In this document: in pieces, positions 55,332 through 63,174 of the stretch
Layout of the letters: every line of letters starts with the position of its first letter
How positions within the stretch are numbered: the first letter of the stretch is position 1
Origin: Bifidobacterium choladohabitans
GTDB lineage: Bacteria; Actinomycetota; Actinomycetes; Actinomycetales; Bifidobacteriaceae
Length of the DNA: 64,000 bases
Assembly (NCBI RefSeq): GCF_016102005.1
Contig: NZ_JACFPL010000001.1
Span: 1 to 64,000, forward strand
Direction of reading: 5' to 3'
The notes under the pieces: generated by a model
The model's database searches: none
Seen by the model: the letters and a program-made list of their open reading frames with translations, nothing else
What the model was told of the DNA's origin: nothing
Made by a program: the position numbers and the translations under genes

Positions 55332-56099
55332 TCAGGCACGGTGACGCAGGATAGCCTGGACAGCCTCATCAGGATCATCAGTGCGGATGACCAGATCGGG
55401 GTCCAGATCAGAGATCATGCCCCGCTGCCTCACCGTGTCTGAGATCCAATCGAAGAGCCCCTGCCAGTAGGCCCTGTCGAAGAGGACGATGGGCATGCTG
55501 GGCGCCTTATGGGTTTGGACCAGGGTCAGCACCTCGAACATCTCATCCAGGGTGCCGAACCCACCAGGGCAGACGATGATGCCCGAGGAGTATTTCATGA
55601 ACATCATCTTGCGCACGAAGAAGTAGCGGAAGGTGATGCCCAGATTCACCCAGCGGTTCAGTCCCTGCTCCATGGGCAATTCGATGCCCAGGCCGACGGA
55701 CTTGCCACCGACCTCAGCAGCGCCCTTGTTGGCCGCCTCCATGATGCCAGGCCCTCCCCCCGTGATGACCGCCATACCGGCCTTGGCCAGGTCGCCGCCC
55801 ATCTTGCGCGCAGCCGCATAGGTGGAATCATCCCTGCCAGTCCGGGCTGACCCAAAGATAGCGGCTGCGGGCCCCAGCTCCGCCAGTGCACCGAACCCGT
55901 CGACGAACTCGGCCTGGATGCGCAGCACACGCCAAGGATCCATATGCAGCCAGTCCGTGTCACCGCCCGACGAGAGCAACCCAGCATTGGCATCCGCCTC
56001 GGGAATCATGGGCCCGCGCATGATGACCGGACCACTGTGGTAGGTCCTGCCCAGGTCCGGGCCTTCATCGTCATTGTGATTGTCAACCATATCCGCCAT
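55332..56099 (-). CDS. LOG-family (TIGR00730) Rossmann protein
   Basis: A 255-residue protein related to cytokinin-riboside phosphoribohydrolases, which remove the base from a nucleoside monophosphate. The motifs PGGFGTLDEMFEVLTLVQ and ITGGGPGIMEAANKGAAE are diagnostic; IFGSARTGRDDSTYAAARK is the entry strand. An N-terminal extension of about 55 residues, rich in Asp/Asn, precedes the fold. ATG at 56099 with AAGGAA upstream. It is convergent with the methyltransferase gene. Confidence 0.92.
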   Translation of the reverse strand: MADMVDNHNDDEGPDLGRTYHSGPVIMRGPMIPEADANAGLLSSGGDTDWLHMDPWRVLRIQAEFVDGFGALAELGPAAAIFGSARTGRDDSTYAAARKMGGDLAKAGMAVITGGGPGIMEAANKGAAEVGGKSVGLGIELPMEQGLNRWVNLGITFRYFFVRKMMFMKYSSGIIVCPGGFGTLDEMFEVLTLVQTHKAPSMPIVLFDRAYWQGLFDWISDTVRQRGMISDLDPDLVIRTDDPDEAVQAILRHRA

Positions 56100-56423
56100 G
56101 TACGCATTCCTTCATCGGGCCCCAATCCGAAGGACCCGCTCGATCCTGTTCCGGCTCTCATGATAGCGGCCCCCGCCGCCCGTCTGGCGGCAAGATCAGA
56201 TTCATATCAGGAGAAATAACCGCAGGCGCTGAGGGTAGCGTGGACGAGCTGAATCAGACCAACAGAGTATGGTGCTGCAGTCCCAGACATGGACAAATAA
56301 CCAAGAGAAAAACCGAGTTTGGCCCTCTAACCCTCCTATGGCTGGTGGCATGAATAACTTATGACTTGCTTGAATATTTCAACTTTCAAACATGTTTAAT
56401 TAATGACACTTCGGGTTCCAAAC
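56100..56423. other. Non-coding gap at the edge of the AT-rich segment
   Basis: About 320 bp. Base composition visibly shifts to AT-rich from about 56230. No gene or clear terminator was seen. Confidence 0.5.
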
Positions 56424-57179
56424 TCACTCCACATCCCATTTGAAACCGCGAACCGCCAAAAACACAAGCACTGCAGTAACAGCAAGCACGATGGAAGTTG
56501 AAAGCATAGCGCCCGTTTGCTGCAGAGGATTTTTTGATGCCCAGAAAATGAGATCTCCAAAGAGAGTCGACGGAATCCATCTGATAACATTCGTCAACCA
56601 ATCCGGAAGGATGGCGAAAGGTATGGCCAGACCGCTGAGGAACAAAGCCAACAATTGCACGAGAGTTCCCAAGTTGGTTGCCAACTGCGGTGACGAAAGC
56701 CAGCCACCCATTAAATACCCCAAGGCAAGGAACATGACCAGTCCCAATAAGGACACGACAAAAACTCGACCTACATCCCTAAACGGAAGCAGAGTCAGCA
56801 ATACCGAAGCGCCTACTATGACAAGGATCTGCGCGGTCGCCATGATGAGCCTTACAGCCAGATATGTCATCAAATAGTCAGCTTTGCGAATCGGCGTCGT
56901 TGAAAGCACACGAAGAGCTCCCGATTGCCTGACCTCAGCCAAAGGACCTGCGGTCATGGTCAAAGCTGTACCGGTCACTGCCAGAAAGAGCGCCATGGGC
57001 ATGACAAATGGGCTGAAATCCGGAGCATCAGCCTGTCCCTTCATCATCGCGGACATGAGAAGAAACATTCCCGCCATGGCAAAAGGGAAAATTATGACAA
57101 AAATAAAGTATGAGGTGTTCCTGATCAATTCACGAGTCTGCAGCGCCAACAAAGGGCGAAGGTGCCTTTTTTCTATCAT
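56424..57179 (-). CDS. ABC-2 type transporter permease (DRR-like)
   Basis: A 251-residue six-helix permease. It begins RPLLALQTRELIRNTSYFIF, a typical ABC-2 cytoplasmic helix, then helices at FPFAMAGMFLLMSAMM, FLAVTGTALTMTAGPLAE, AQILVIVGASVLLTLL, VSLLGLVMFLALGYLMGG, LVQLLALFLSGLAIPFAI and a last one near the C terminus. The ATG at 57179 follows AGGA. The ATPase it needs is encoded just upstream but is interrupted by a stop codon. Typical cargo is an antibiotic, peptide or polysaccharide. Confidence 0.87.
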   Translation of the reverse strand: MIEKRHLRPLLALQTRELIRNTSYFIFVIIFPFAMAGMFLLMSAMMKGQADAPDFSPFVMPMALFLAVTGTALTMTAGPLAEVRQSGALRVLSTTPIRKADYLMTYLAVRLIMATAQILVIVGASVLLTLLPFRDVGRVFVVSLLGLVMFLALGYLMGGWLSSPQLATNLGTLVQLLALFLSGLAIPFAILPDWLTNVIRWIPSTLFGDLIFWASKNPLQQTGAMLSTSIVLAVTAVLVFLAVRGFKWDVE

Positions 57180-57210
57180 CTGGAGTCCTAACAAAAATGA
57201 GTATCATCAA

Positions 57211-58125
57211 TTATTCGAAATCATGCCCGGTCAACTTCACGAAGGCGTCATAAAGACTTGGTTCGTTCATACGTAATTGGGAAACCGCAGGATTGCTCGA
57301 CAGCACAGCAATAACAGGATCCGTATCATCGGCACGTACTGAAACGGTTGTCTTATCAATAACTTCCGGTTCACCAAAAGTTCGAAGCATGCTCACAAGG
57401 TCCGATATTCCATCTGGCGTTACTTGGCAGGAGATTAACGTTCCCTTGGCATGTTTCCTTATGAGTTCCTCTGGACTGCCTTGGGCTACAGACCGACCAT
57501 GATCTATCACTGCTACTTCGTGACAGAGAACTCGCGCTTCATCTAGATCATGTGTCGATAGGACAATCGTCGTACCTTCCTCAGCCAGAAACCTAAGCAC
57601 CTTCCAAAGGTCATCCCGAGCCATTACATCAAGACCAGTGGAAGGTTCATCAAGTATGGCTAATTTCGTCCGTCCGATGATGGATAGACCAACGTTCAGA
57701 CGCTGTTTTTGTCCACCTGATAATTTCGCTACTTTGCGGAGCAGCAATTCGTCCAAGCCCATCCATTTTGCGACTTGATCCACGTCGCGCGGGTGATCAT
57801 AAAGACTGGCCCAGAATGACAGTATCTCCCCCACTCTTTCCTGGGGAAAGATAGTGGACTCCTGAGGTTAAATACTCACCCGCTGATGAATCCACTGTGA
57901 ATCAGTCTGCGGATTCCTATCGAATACTATGACAGTTCCGAAAGTCGGTTTTCTCAAGCCGACAGCTATTTCGAGCGTTGTTGATTTTCCAGCACCGTTA
58001 GGGCCCAGCAGACCAAAGATGCCCCCTTCAGGAACAGTTAAATTGAGATGATCAAGTGCTTTGATAACCCCTGCAGGCGTTTCATACTCTTTAACCAGAT
58101 TGCCAAGTTCTATAGCAGCATTCAT
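57211..58125 (-). pseudogene. ABC-2 ATPase (DrrA/CcmA type) interrupted by an in-frame TAA
   Basis: One reading frame of 305 codons encodes a complete ATPase: Walker A GPNGAGKSTTLEIAVGL, Q-loop PQESTIFP, signature LSGGQKQRLNVGLSI, Walker B LAILDEPSTGLD, switch LSTHDLDEA and a C-terminal domain ending KLTGHDFE. It is cut by TAA at 57870-57868, between HQRVSI and PQESTIFP. There, relatives usually have Gln, so a single C-to-T change of CAA explains it. Frame is unchanged across the stop. The ATG at 58125 follows AAAGGG. The pair with the permease is therefore probably inactive unless read through, or this is a sequencing error. Confidence 0.85.
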
Positions 58126-58221
58126 TGGTGCCACCCTTTATGGTAGGTACAGCGGTTCGTTAAAGTTTCATTGCATTGAGCGGCCAAACCTGCCAGACAC
58201 TCTTCGAAAAGAGTACCACCA

Positions 58222-58389
58222 ATGGTGATTGAAATATATCGGCATCAGAACCGCTGTCTGTTAGGACCGAATGCACAAGCACCTGTCTACAAATTTAAAG
58301 AGGAACAGGTATCTCAAATCTTTGGCGAATCAATCGAATCACCAGTATCTCCCGCACGTTCATGGAAAGAAACAAAACTCACTCATTAA
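58222..58389 (+). CDS. Possible 55-residue small protein
   Basis: An ATG frame of 55 codons plus TAA, starting MVIEIYRHQNRCLLGP and ending WKETKLTH. AAAAGAG lies about ten bases upstream, and an intrinsic terminator follows 98 bp after the stop on the same strand. No family recognised and no double-glycine leader. It might be a real small gene (regulator, peptide) or chance. Confidence 0.25.
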   Translation: MVIEIYRHQNRCLLGPNAQAPVYKFKEEQVSQIFGESIESPVSPARSWKETKLTH

Positions 58390-58446
58390 TTCGATCAGCC
58401 ATGGCAATTCGGAATCTCTTTGGCTCCCCCAATAGGCTATCTGCTG

Positions 58447-58458
58447 CCCCCCCCCCCC
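58447..58458. repeat. Homopolymeric C/G tract (12 bp)
   Basis: Twelve consecutive C on the plus strand (G on the minus), between a possible small ORF and a plus-strand terminator and about 60 bp past the stop of the 49-residue gene. Not in a supported coding region. Confidence 0.85.
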
Positions 58459-58486
58459 GTCAGCAACCGCTACTCATACTCACTCG

Positions 58487-58508
58487 ATGCCGGCCACCGG
58501 CATTTTTT
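58487..58508 (+). terminator. Intrinsic terminator on the plus strand
   Basis: ATGCCGG (58487-58493), loop CCA, CCGGCAT (58497-58503), then a run of T to 58508. A perfect 7-bp stem with T-tract. It implies a plus-strand transcript in the preceding 300 bp, where the only candidate gene is the 55-codon frame. Confidence 0.8.
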
Positions 58509-58518
58509 CACCGGGTGC

Positions 58519-58668
58519 TCATATGGCAAGCCAAACGGCGAACGCCAGGCATGCTACGCCCAATATGCACAGCGCAAACCAGCGCTTGTCATTCTTGCCC
58601 CGAACGACTCCCAGAATTAGAAGCACCAGCCCGAGCAAAGCCTCGAATACCATAATCCAGAAACCCAT
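58519..58668 (-). CDS. Small two-helix membrane protein
   Basis: A 49-residue protein: MGFWIMVFEALLGLVLLILG, a short basic loop (RGKNDKR), then FALCILGVACLAFAVWLAI. It starts at ATG 58668, three bases after the TAG of the upstream ATPase gene, with AAAGGA upstream, so it is the fourth gene of that transporter operon. Possible accessory or immunity subunit; no family recognised. Being short, it is easily missed by annotation. Confidence 0.7.
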   Translation of the reverse strand: MGFWIMVFEALLGLVLLILGVVRGKNDKRWFALCILGVACLAFAVWLAI

Positions 58669-58671
58669 GCT

Positions 58672-59337
58672 CTAGTCCTTTCGTTGAAGTTTGATGATTC
58701 GATCATGTTGGTCAGCCAGTGAGGCATCATGGGTAACGGTGACGATTGTGGATCCTGAATCGTGGTTCAAGCCAAAGAGCAGGGCGATGATCCTCGACCG
58801 GTTCTCCGAATCGAGCGAGGCAGTGGGCTCATCCGCAAGAACAACCTCGGGGTTCATAATGACGGCTCGTGCGAAGACTGCTCTTGATTTTTCCCCTCCG
58901 GAGCATTCAAGCGGTTTTTTGCTCAGTATCGACCCGATACCTAAAGAGTCCACCACCTGGTCGAATCTTCGGGAATCCACCTTGCGCGGTTTCCGCGCGT
59001 AAAGCAGGGGCAGCTTGATGTTGTCCTCTATGCTCAAGGAGCTGATAAGTGCTGATTCCTGCAGGACGAATCCGATTTTCTCATTCCTCCATGCGGCCGA
59101 TTCGAGGTCGGACAGCGTGCGCGCGGATCTGCCGAGCAGCCTGTAAGAGCCTTCATAGCGTGTATCGAGCAGACCGAGGATGTTCAGCAATGTGCTCTTG
59201 CCAACGCCAGACTCTCCAACGATTGCGACCTTCTCGCCCTCGGTGACTGTCAGCGAGAAATGTTCAAGAAGAGTGACTGAAGATGAGCCCTTCCTGTATG
59301 TTTTATGATCCAGGTTGAGATCGATGACCTTGTCCAT
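58672..59337 (-). CDS. ABC transporter ATPase (LolD/MacB-like)
   Basis: A 221-residue ATPase. Walker A GESGVGKSTLLNILGLLD, Q-loop GFVLQESALISSLS, signature CSGGEKSRAVFARAVI (Glu where the classic LSGGQ has Gln), Walker B VVLADEPTASLD and switch TVTHDASLADQHD. The ATG at 59337 overlaps the permease stop by one base (TAATG). A longer frame to 59472 reads through permease coding sequence and is rejected. Resembles ATPases of bacteriocin-associated FtsX-type transporters. Confidence 0.9.
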   Translation of the reverse strand: MDKVIDLNLDHKTYRKGSSSVTLLEHFSLTVTEGEKVAIVGESGVGKSTLLNILGLLDTRYEGSYRLLGRSARTLSDLESAAWRNEKIGFVLQESALISSLSIEDNIKLPLLYARKPRKVDSRRFDQVVDSLGIGSILSKKPLECSGGEKSRAVFARAVIMNPEVVLADEPTASLDSENRSRIIALLFGLNHDSGSTIVTVTHDASLADQHDRIIKLQRKD

Positions 59338-60560
59338 TATTGCAGCACCCCCAATGAGATAGGAACATGCCTGAGCCTCCAGGTGATCAATTGAGCGAGC
59401 ATAGCAACCAGAAGAAAATCGAACAGCGACGCGACAAGTAAGGCCAGCCAGTCCATCCTGATCATTCCCCACAAGCCATAGGTCATTAAGAATGCATCCT
59501 TCTTTCGCCAGTAGCTATGCCGCGAATAAGCTGCCATAGCGAAAACGGCAAGCAATGCAATTAAGGAAAGGCCCGCATAATATGCGTAGAAAAGCCGACG
59601 AAGTCTGCCATAGCTCAGTCCCACCATGAGGTTGATCGTGAAATCACGCATCATTACCCGCACACTGATCAGTACACTCCAGACAGACAGCAAAACGACG
59701 AGAATAAGCAGTAGGCCTGAAGCCACGGTCAGAAAACGCAAAGAAGAGAACAAATATTCGTTGTAATAGTCAATGTTGTCCTGATAACTGTAAAGGTTGA
59801 ACTTGGCCCCAATCGTCTTGTCGATGTAATCACCCAATTCGGACACGTCCGCACGATCGGTATCAGATAGAACGAGATCGTTGAGCGCGTTGATATTAAA
59901 ACTGACATCAGCCTGTTTGATGAAAGCCGTGGTGACGGGCACAACTACTGAAAAATTATAGTACTTCTTCGAATTAAGCGCATAGAAGTTTGAACGCACC
60001 GAATTATCGGCGATGACACCGACGACCTTCACCCTTACTTCTCGCAGCAGGGCAGGGTCATGCATCTTGAATTGCGTGCCAAGCGGATAGTCGTTGGCCA
60101 GTCCCTCGCCCACCAACACGGGAATCGTATCGTTCCGCACCAGGCTGTAATCAAACGTCAACCCGCTTCCTTGAGCAATGGCAAACCCATCCAGGTCGTT
60201 ATATCGCTGATTCATATAACTCACTGGAACCTTAACCCCGCAACCATTAGCCAGATTGGTCATCATTCCGTCCGTATAGAGCGCGTAGTGATATCGGCTG
60301 TCCAGACGATCGTAGACTTTCTGAATCGATGCTTTTGAGATGTCCTTGTTACCAAAATCTGAATCCGGATCCAGATTCGCTACGAATGTTCCCTCCTTGT
60401 CAAAATGCGCCATTTGCTGGTATCCCTCACGCGTGGACAAGACACTATGAGCTGTCAGGAATGCCATGTAGTTGGCCATCAAGAACAAGACCAGCGCACC
60501 TATGGCAAAGATTGGTTTCCTGAGAAATACACGAGTCAGAAAGAAGCGGAAAACCTTCAT
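59337..60560 (-). CDS. FtsX-like ABC transporter permease
   Basis: A 407-residue permease: one N-terminal helix (PIFAIGALVLFLMANYMAFL), an extracytoplasmic domain of about 230 residues, then three helices (LLLILVVLLSVWSVLI, AGLSLIALLAVFAMAAY and LLVASLFDFLLVAMLAQLI). Cytoplasmic FTINLMVGLSYGRLRRLFY is the ATPase-coupling loop. Layout is that of MacB/FtsX and bacteriocin-associated integral membrane proteins. The ATG at 60560 overlaps the upstream gene as ATGA. Codon use looks less GC-rich than the housekeeping genes. Confidence 0.82.
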   Translation of the reverse strand: MKVFRFFLTRVFLRKPIFAIGALVLFLMANYMAFLTAHSVLSTREGYQQMAHFDKEGTFVANLDPDSDFGNKDISKASIQKVYDRLDSRYHYALYTDGMMTNLANGCGVKVPVSYMNQRYNDLDGFAIAQGSGLTFDYSLVRNDTIPVLVGEGLANDYPLGTQFKMHDPALLREVRVKVVGVIADNSVRSNFYALNSKKYYNFSVVVPVTTAFIKQADVSFNINALNDLVLSDTDRADVSELGDYIDKTIGAKFNLYSYQDNIDYYNEYLFSSLRFLTVASGLLLILVVLLSVWSVLISVRVMMRDFTINLMVGLSYGRLRRLFYAYYAGLSLIALLAVFAMAAYSRHSYWRKKDAFLMTYGLWGMIRMDWLALLVASLFDFLLVAMLAQLITWRLRHVPISLGVLQ

Positions 60561-61006
60561 CTTGCCCCCAAGAACGCAGCGCTCAACAGTACGTATGCGG
60601 CCAGGGCCAAGAGCACATAGAAGCTATCAACTATCTCGAAACCCAACAGCAGATGGACCACAGTCGAAAGCAAGAAAGAAATGCCGAGCAATATCAGGCA
60701 TTCGACAAGATACCTGAGTTTTATCTGCCTCAACGTATCTCCCACCAGTACCCGGCATCTGACCTCAGTTCTGGCTTTTGTCACCAATTGATAAAGAAAC
60801 ACCAACACAAACGCAGAAAACCCCAGAACGAAAGCGCGCCGTTTTTCGATCATGAATTTGATGTAACTCATCAACACTTCCGAATCATCCGCCTGGTGTT
60901 TCAAATACACGAAAAACCCAGCCAATAGAAAGCAGCCCAAATACAGAAAGACCAACTCCAGGCGATTGTTGAGCCTCAGTATCGATCTATCCATAAAGCG
61001 TCTCAC
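60557..61006 (-). CDS. Membrane protein of the ABC cassette
   Basis: A 149-residue protein with four predicted helices: LVFLYLGCFLLAGFFVYL, AFVLGFSAFVLVFLYQLV, LVECLILLGISFLLSTVVHL and FYVLLALAAYVLLSAAFL. A basic segment (RTEVRCRVLVGDTLRQIK) lies between helices two and three. The start is probably GTG at 61006 with AAAGG upstream; ATG at 60994 is an alternative, while a TTG at 61099 is unlikely. It may be a second, half-size permease lacking the extracytoplasmic domain. No named family recognised. Confidence 0.65.
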   Translation of the reverse strand: MRRFMDRSILRLNNRLELVFLYLGCFLLAGFFVYLKHQADDSEVLMSYIKFMIEKRRAFVLGFSAFVLVFLYQLVTKARTEVRCRVLVGDTLRQIKLRYLVECLILLGISFLLSTVVHLLLGFEIVDSFYVLLALAAYVLLSAAFLGAR

Positions 61007-61163
61007 CGTGCCACCTTTCGCAGACGCCACCAGGCTAATTTCGACATGTCCGAGCTGCTTGATTATCCAGTGATACTTACCTTTGATGATGCTGATCAAA
61101 TTTCATGACTTATTTCGAGCGGCAGAAGAGGCTCAATCAAATCCAATTCTCTCTGTAAAGCCA

Positions 61164-61170
61164 CCTCCTT
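61164..61170 (-). promoter_or_regulatory. Strong ribosome binding site without a matched start
   Basis: AAGGAGG on the minus strand. At the usual 5-9 base spacing no ATG, GTG or TTG is present; a GTG overlaps the motif and would give only 22 codons. Confidence 0.4.
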
Positions 61171-61189
61171 GTGAAGCATGTGAGCTTAC

Positions 61190-61213
61190 ATTAAAACTTA
61201 TAAATTAAAACTT
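61190..61213. repeat. Direct repeat ATTAAAACTT x2
   Basis: Exact 10-bp copies at 61190-61199 and 61204-61213 (14-bp period) in the AT-rich leader of the ABC cassette. On the minus strand they overlap TATAAA/TATAAG, likely -10 elements, so they may be a regulator site. Confidence 0.5.
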
Positions 61214-61217
61214 TATA

Positions 61218-61313
61218 CTACGCGTTGATAAAAGTCAGCAATATAAATGCAAACAGTTCAAGCTTACTCGGAACAGTCTTTGGAGCAATCAATTTTGGAA
61301 TGAAATCTCGCAT
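61218..61313 (-). CDS. Possible 31-residue peptide
   Basis: ATG at 61313 to TAG at 61218: starts MRDFIPKLIAPKTVPSKLEL and ends with a hydrophobic FAFILLTFINA. GAGGAA lies about ten bases upstream. It precedes the ABC cassette on the same strand. A basic-then-hydrophobic small peptide could be functional, but chance is equally likely. Confidence 0.2.
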   Translation of the reverse strand: MRDFIPKLIAPKTVPSKLELFAFILLTFINA

Positions 61314-61416
61314 TCACCACTCGTTCCTCAGTTTGTTCGGAAATATTCTGACTGCCTATGATGTAGTGTTGCCTTCTCTGCCGTTTGGCGATACCAAGAG
61401 TCGGTCCAAGCCCTCT

Positions 61417-63174
61417 CTACAAGGACCAGTCTGCGCTCTCTGCCTGCAAACGAACCATCCGCGCAAATTCACCATCTGCGGCCATGAGCTCCTGCGGGGA
61501 ACCTTGCTCGACCACGCGCCCATGGCCCAGAACCACAATCTTGTCAGCCTGCTCGACAGTGCGCATCCGGTGGGCAATGACCATGACGGTCTTCCCCACC
61601 AGCAGTTGTGACAGGGCTTCCTGCACCTGCGTCTCGTTCTCCACATCCAGGGAGGAGGTAGCCTCGTCAAGCAAGACAATCGGTGCATTCTTGAGAATGG
61701 CTCTGGCAATGGAGATTCGTTGCCGCTCGCCCCCGGAAAGTCTGGAGCCGTTTTCACCAATCTTCGTCTGGTACCCCTGTGGCAGGCACGAGACGAACTG
61801 GTCGCAGTTGGCGGCCCTGGCTGCAGCCAACACTTCCTCATCAGTTGCACCGTTCCGACCCATCCGTATATTGCCCATGACCGTGTCATCAAAGAGCATC
61901 ACGTCCTGGAAAACCACGGCATAGTCGCGCAGAAGAACCTCCGGATCCACTTGGCTCACATCCACTCCTCCTACGGTGATGGAGCCTGCAGCAGCTTCCC
62001 AGAAGCGAGCCGCCAGCCGAGCACAGGTCGATTTCCCGGAACCCGAAGGGCCGACCAGGGCCGTGACCTCCCCCTCCCGGGCGGTGAAACTCACATCTTC
62101 GAGAACCGGCCCGCCTACCGCCTTACCCTCAAGCGCGGGATAGGAAAAGGCAACGTGGTCGAAGACGATATCGTGCCCATCGGGGTGGAATTCCTCACTC
62201 CCCTCAGCTACAGGTTCCTCGTTGATGGAGCGAATCCGCCGGGCCGAGCCCTGGGATTGGAAAAGTTCCGAAACCAGCATCAGCGCCTGATCAAAGGGCG
62301 AGTAAATCCGTGAGACCATCAGGAGGAATAGGAACATGACCATGAAGTCGATCCTGCCCTGGATGATCAATCCGGCAGCCACCAGGAAGGTCGTTGCCAC
62401 ACCCAACCTCAAAACCACCATGGCGGAGTTCAATATAAGGCCATTGGTCATCTCGGTTCGGACCGTAGTGGCTTCGGTGTCATCGATGGTCGAGGAAAGC
62501 CTTTCCAGATACCTCTCTTCCTGGTTGGTGGCGTGAATCTCCCGAACGCAGTCAAGCGCCTCCTGAATGCCGTCACTGACCCGAATCTGGGCCTGCCTCG
62601 TACGCCGTGACGAAGCTTCAACGAATCGTCGAGTGGCAAAGATGATAGTGAAGGCCACCGGCACGCTCCAGAATGCAGCCAAATCAAGTACCCAATTGAT
62701 GGGCAGAAGCGACAGGAATATCAGGACGGATGAAACGACCGCACCGTAGAGCTGGCTCAGCGCATGGGCGTAGGCATGTTCCATGGTGGCCACATCACCC
62801 AGAATGGTATCGGTCAGATCAGCCAGGTCACGCCGCCCGAAAAAGGAGAGCGGCAGTTTGCGCAATCGCTCGGCAAGGTCGATCCGCTGGGTTCCGGTCT
62901 GACTGAAAACCGCACCGTAGGAATAACTGTATTGAAACCAGGAGGAGCCGAAGAGAATAAGCGCAAAGACCAGGAGACCAACCAGATAGGGCAGGACCTT
63001 CGGTAAAGACGCCCCTGCCGTCAGGTGCTCAACAAAAGCGTTCATGACCAGCAGAAGGGAGGTTGTTCCCGCCATGATGATCAGATTGGTCAGTGTGGTC
63101 CACAGCGTTCCCAAAACCACGATCTTCATGCCTCGGTCGGACAGGGCATACTTCTTCTTGAATGAGGCGAACAC
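61417..63174 (-). CDS. ABC exporter half-transporter (TM plus ATPase), second subunit
   Basis: A 585-residue fused exporter. Six helices lie within about 20-300, with coupling-helix residues in RRTRQAQIRVSDGIQEALDC. The ATPase (about 340-575) has Walker A GPSGSGKSTCARLAARFW, signature LSGGERQRISIARAIL and Walker B IVLLDEATSSLDVENE. The start is GTG at 63174, directly after the TAA of the upstream half-transporter, with AGGAGG about ten bases earlier. The two genes should form a heterodimer. Substrate unknown. Confidence 0.93.
   Translation of the reverse strand: MFASFKKKYALSDRGMKIVVLGTLWTTLTNLIIMAGTTSLLLVMNAFVEHLTAGASLPKVLPYLVGLLVFALILFGSSWFQYSYSYGAVFSQTGTQRIDLAERLRKLPLSFFGRRDLADLTDTILGDVATMEHAYAHALSQLYGAVVSSVLIFLSLLPINWVLDLAAFWSVPVAFTIIFATRRFVEASSRRTRQAQIRVSDGIQEALDCVREIHATNQEERYLERLSSTIDDTEATTVRTEMTNGLILNSAMVVLRLGVATTFLVAAGLIIQGRIDFMVMFLFLLMVSRIYSPFDQALMLVSELFQSQGSARRIRSINEEPVAEGSEEFHPDGHDIVFDHVAFSYPALEGKAVGGPVLEDVSFTAREGEVTALVGPSGSGKSTCARLAARFWEAAAGSITVGGVDVSQVDPEVLLRDYAVVFQDVMLFDDTVMGNIRMGRNGATDEEVLAAARAANCDQFVSCLPQGYQTKIGENGSRLSGGERQRISIARAILKNAPIVLLDEATSSLDVENETQVQEALSQLLVGKTVMVIAHRMRTVEQADKIVVLGHGRVVEQGSPQELMAADGEFARMVRLQAESADWSL

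Noticed and set aside
58420-58620. 66-codon plus-strand frame across the C12 tract
   Set aside because: It starts at TTG, runs through the terminator hairpin, and is antisense to the better-supported 49-residue protein.
56230-61313. Integrative element with attachment sites
   Set aside because: No integrase, transposase, tRNA junction or flanking direct repeats were found, so only a composition shift is claimed.
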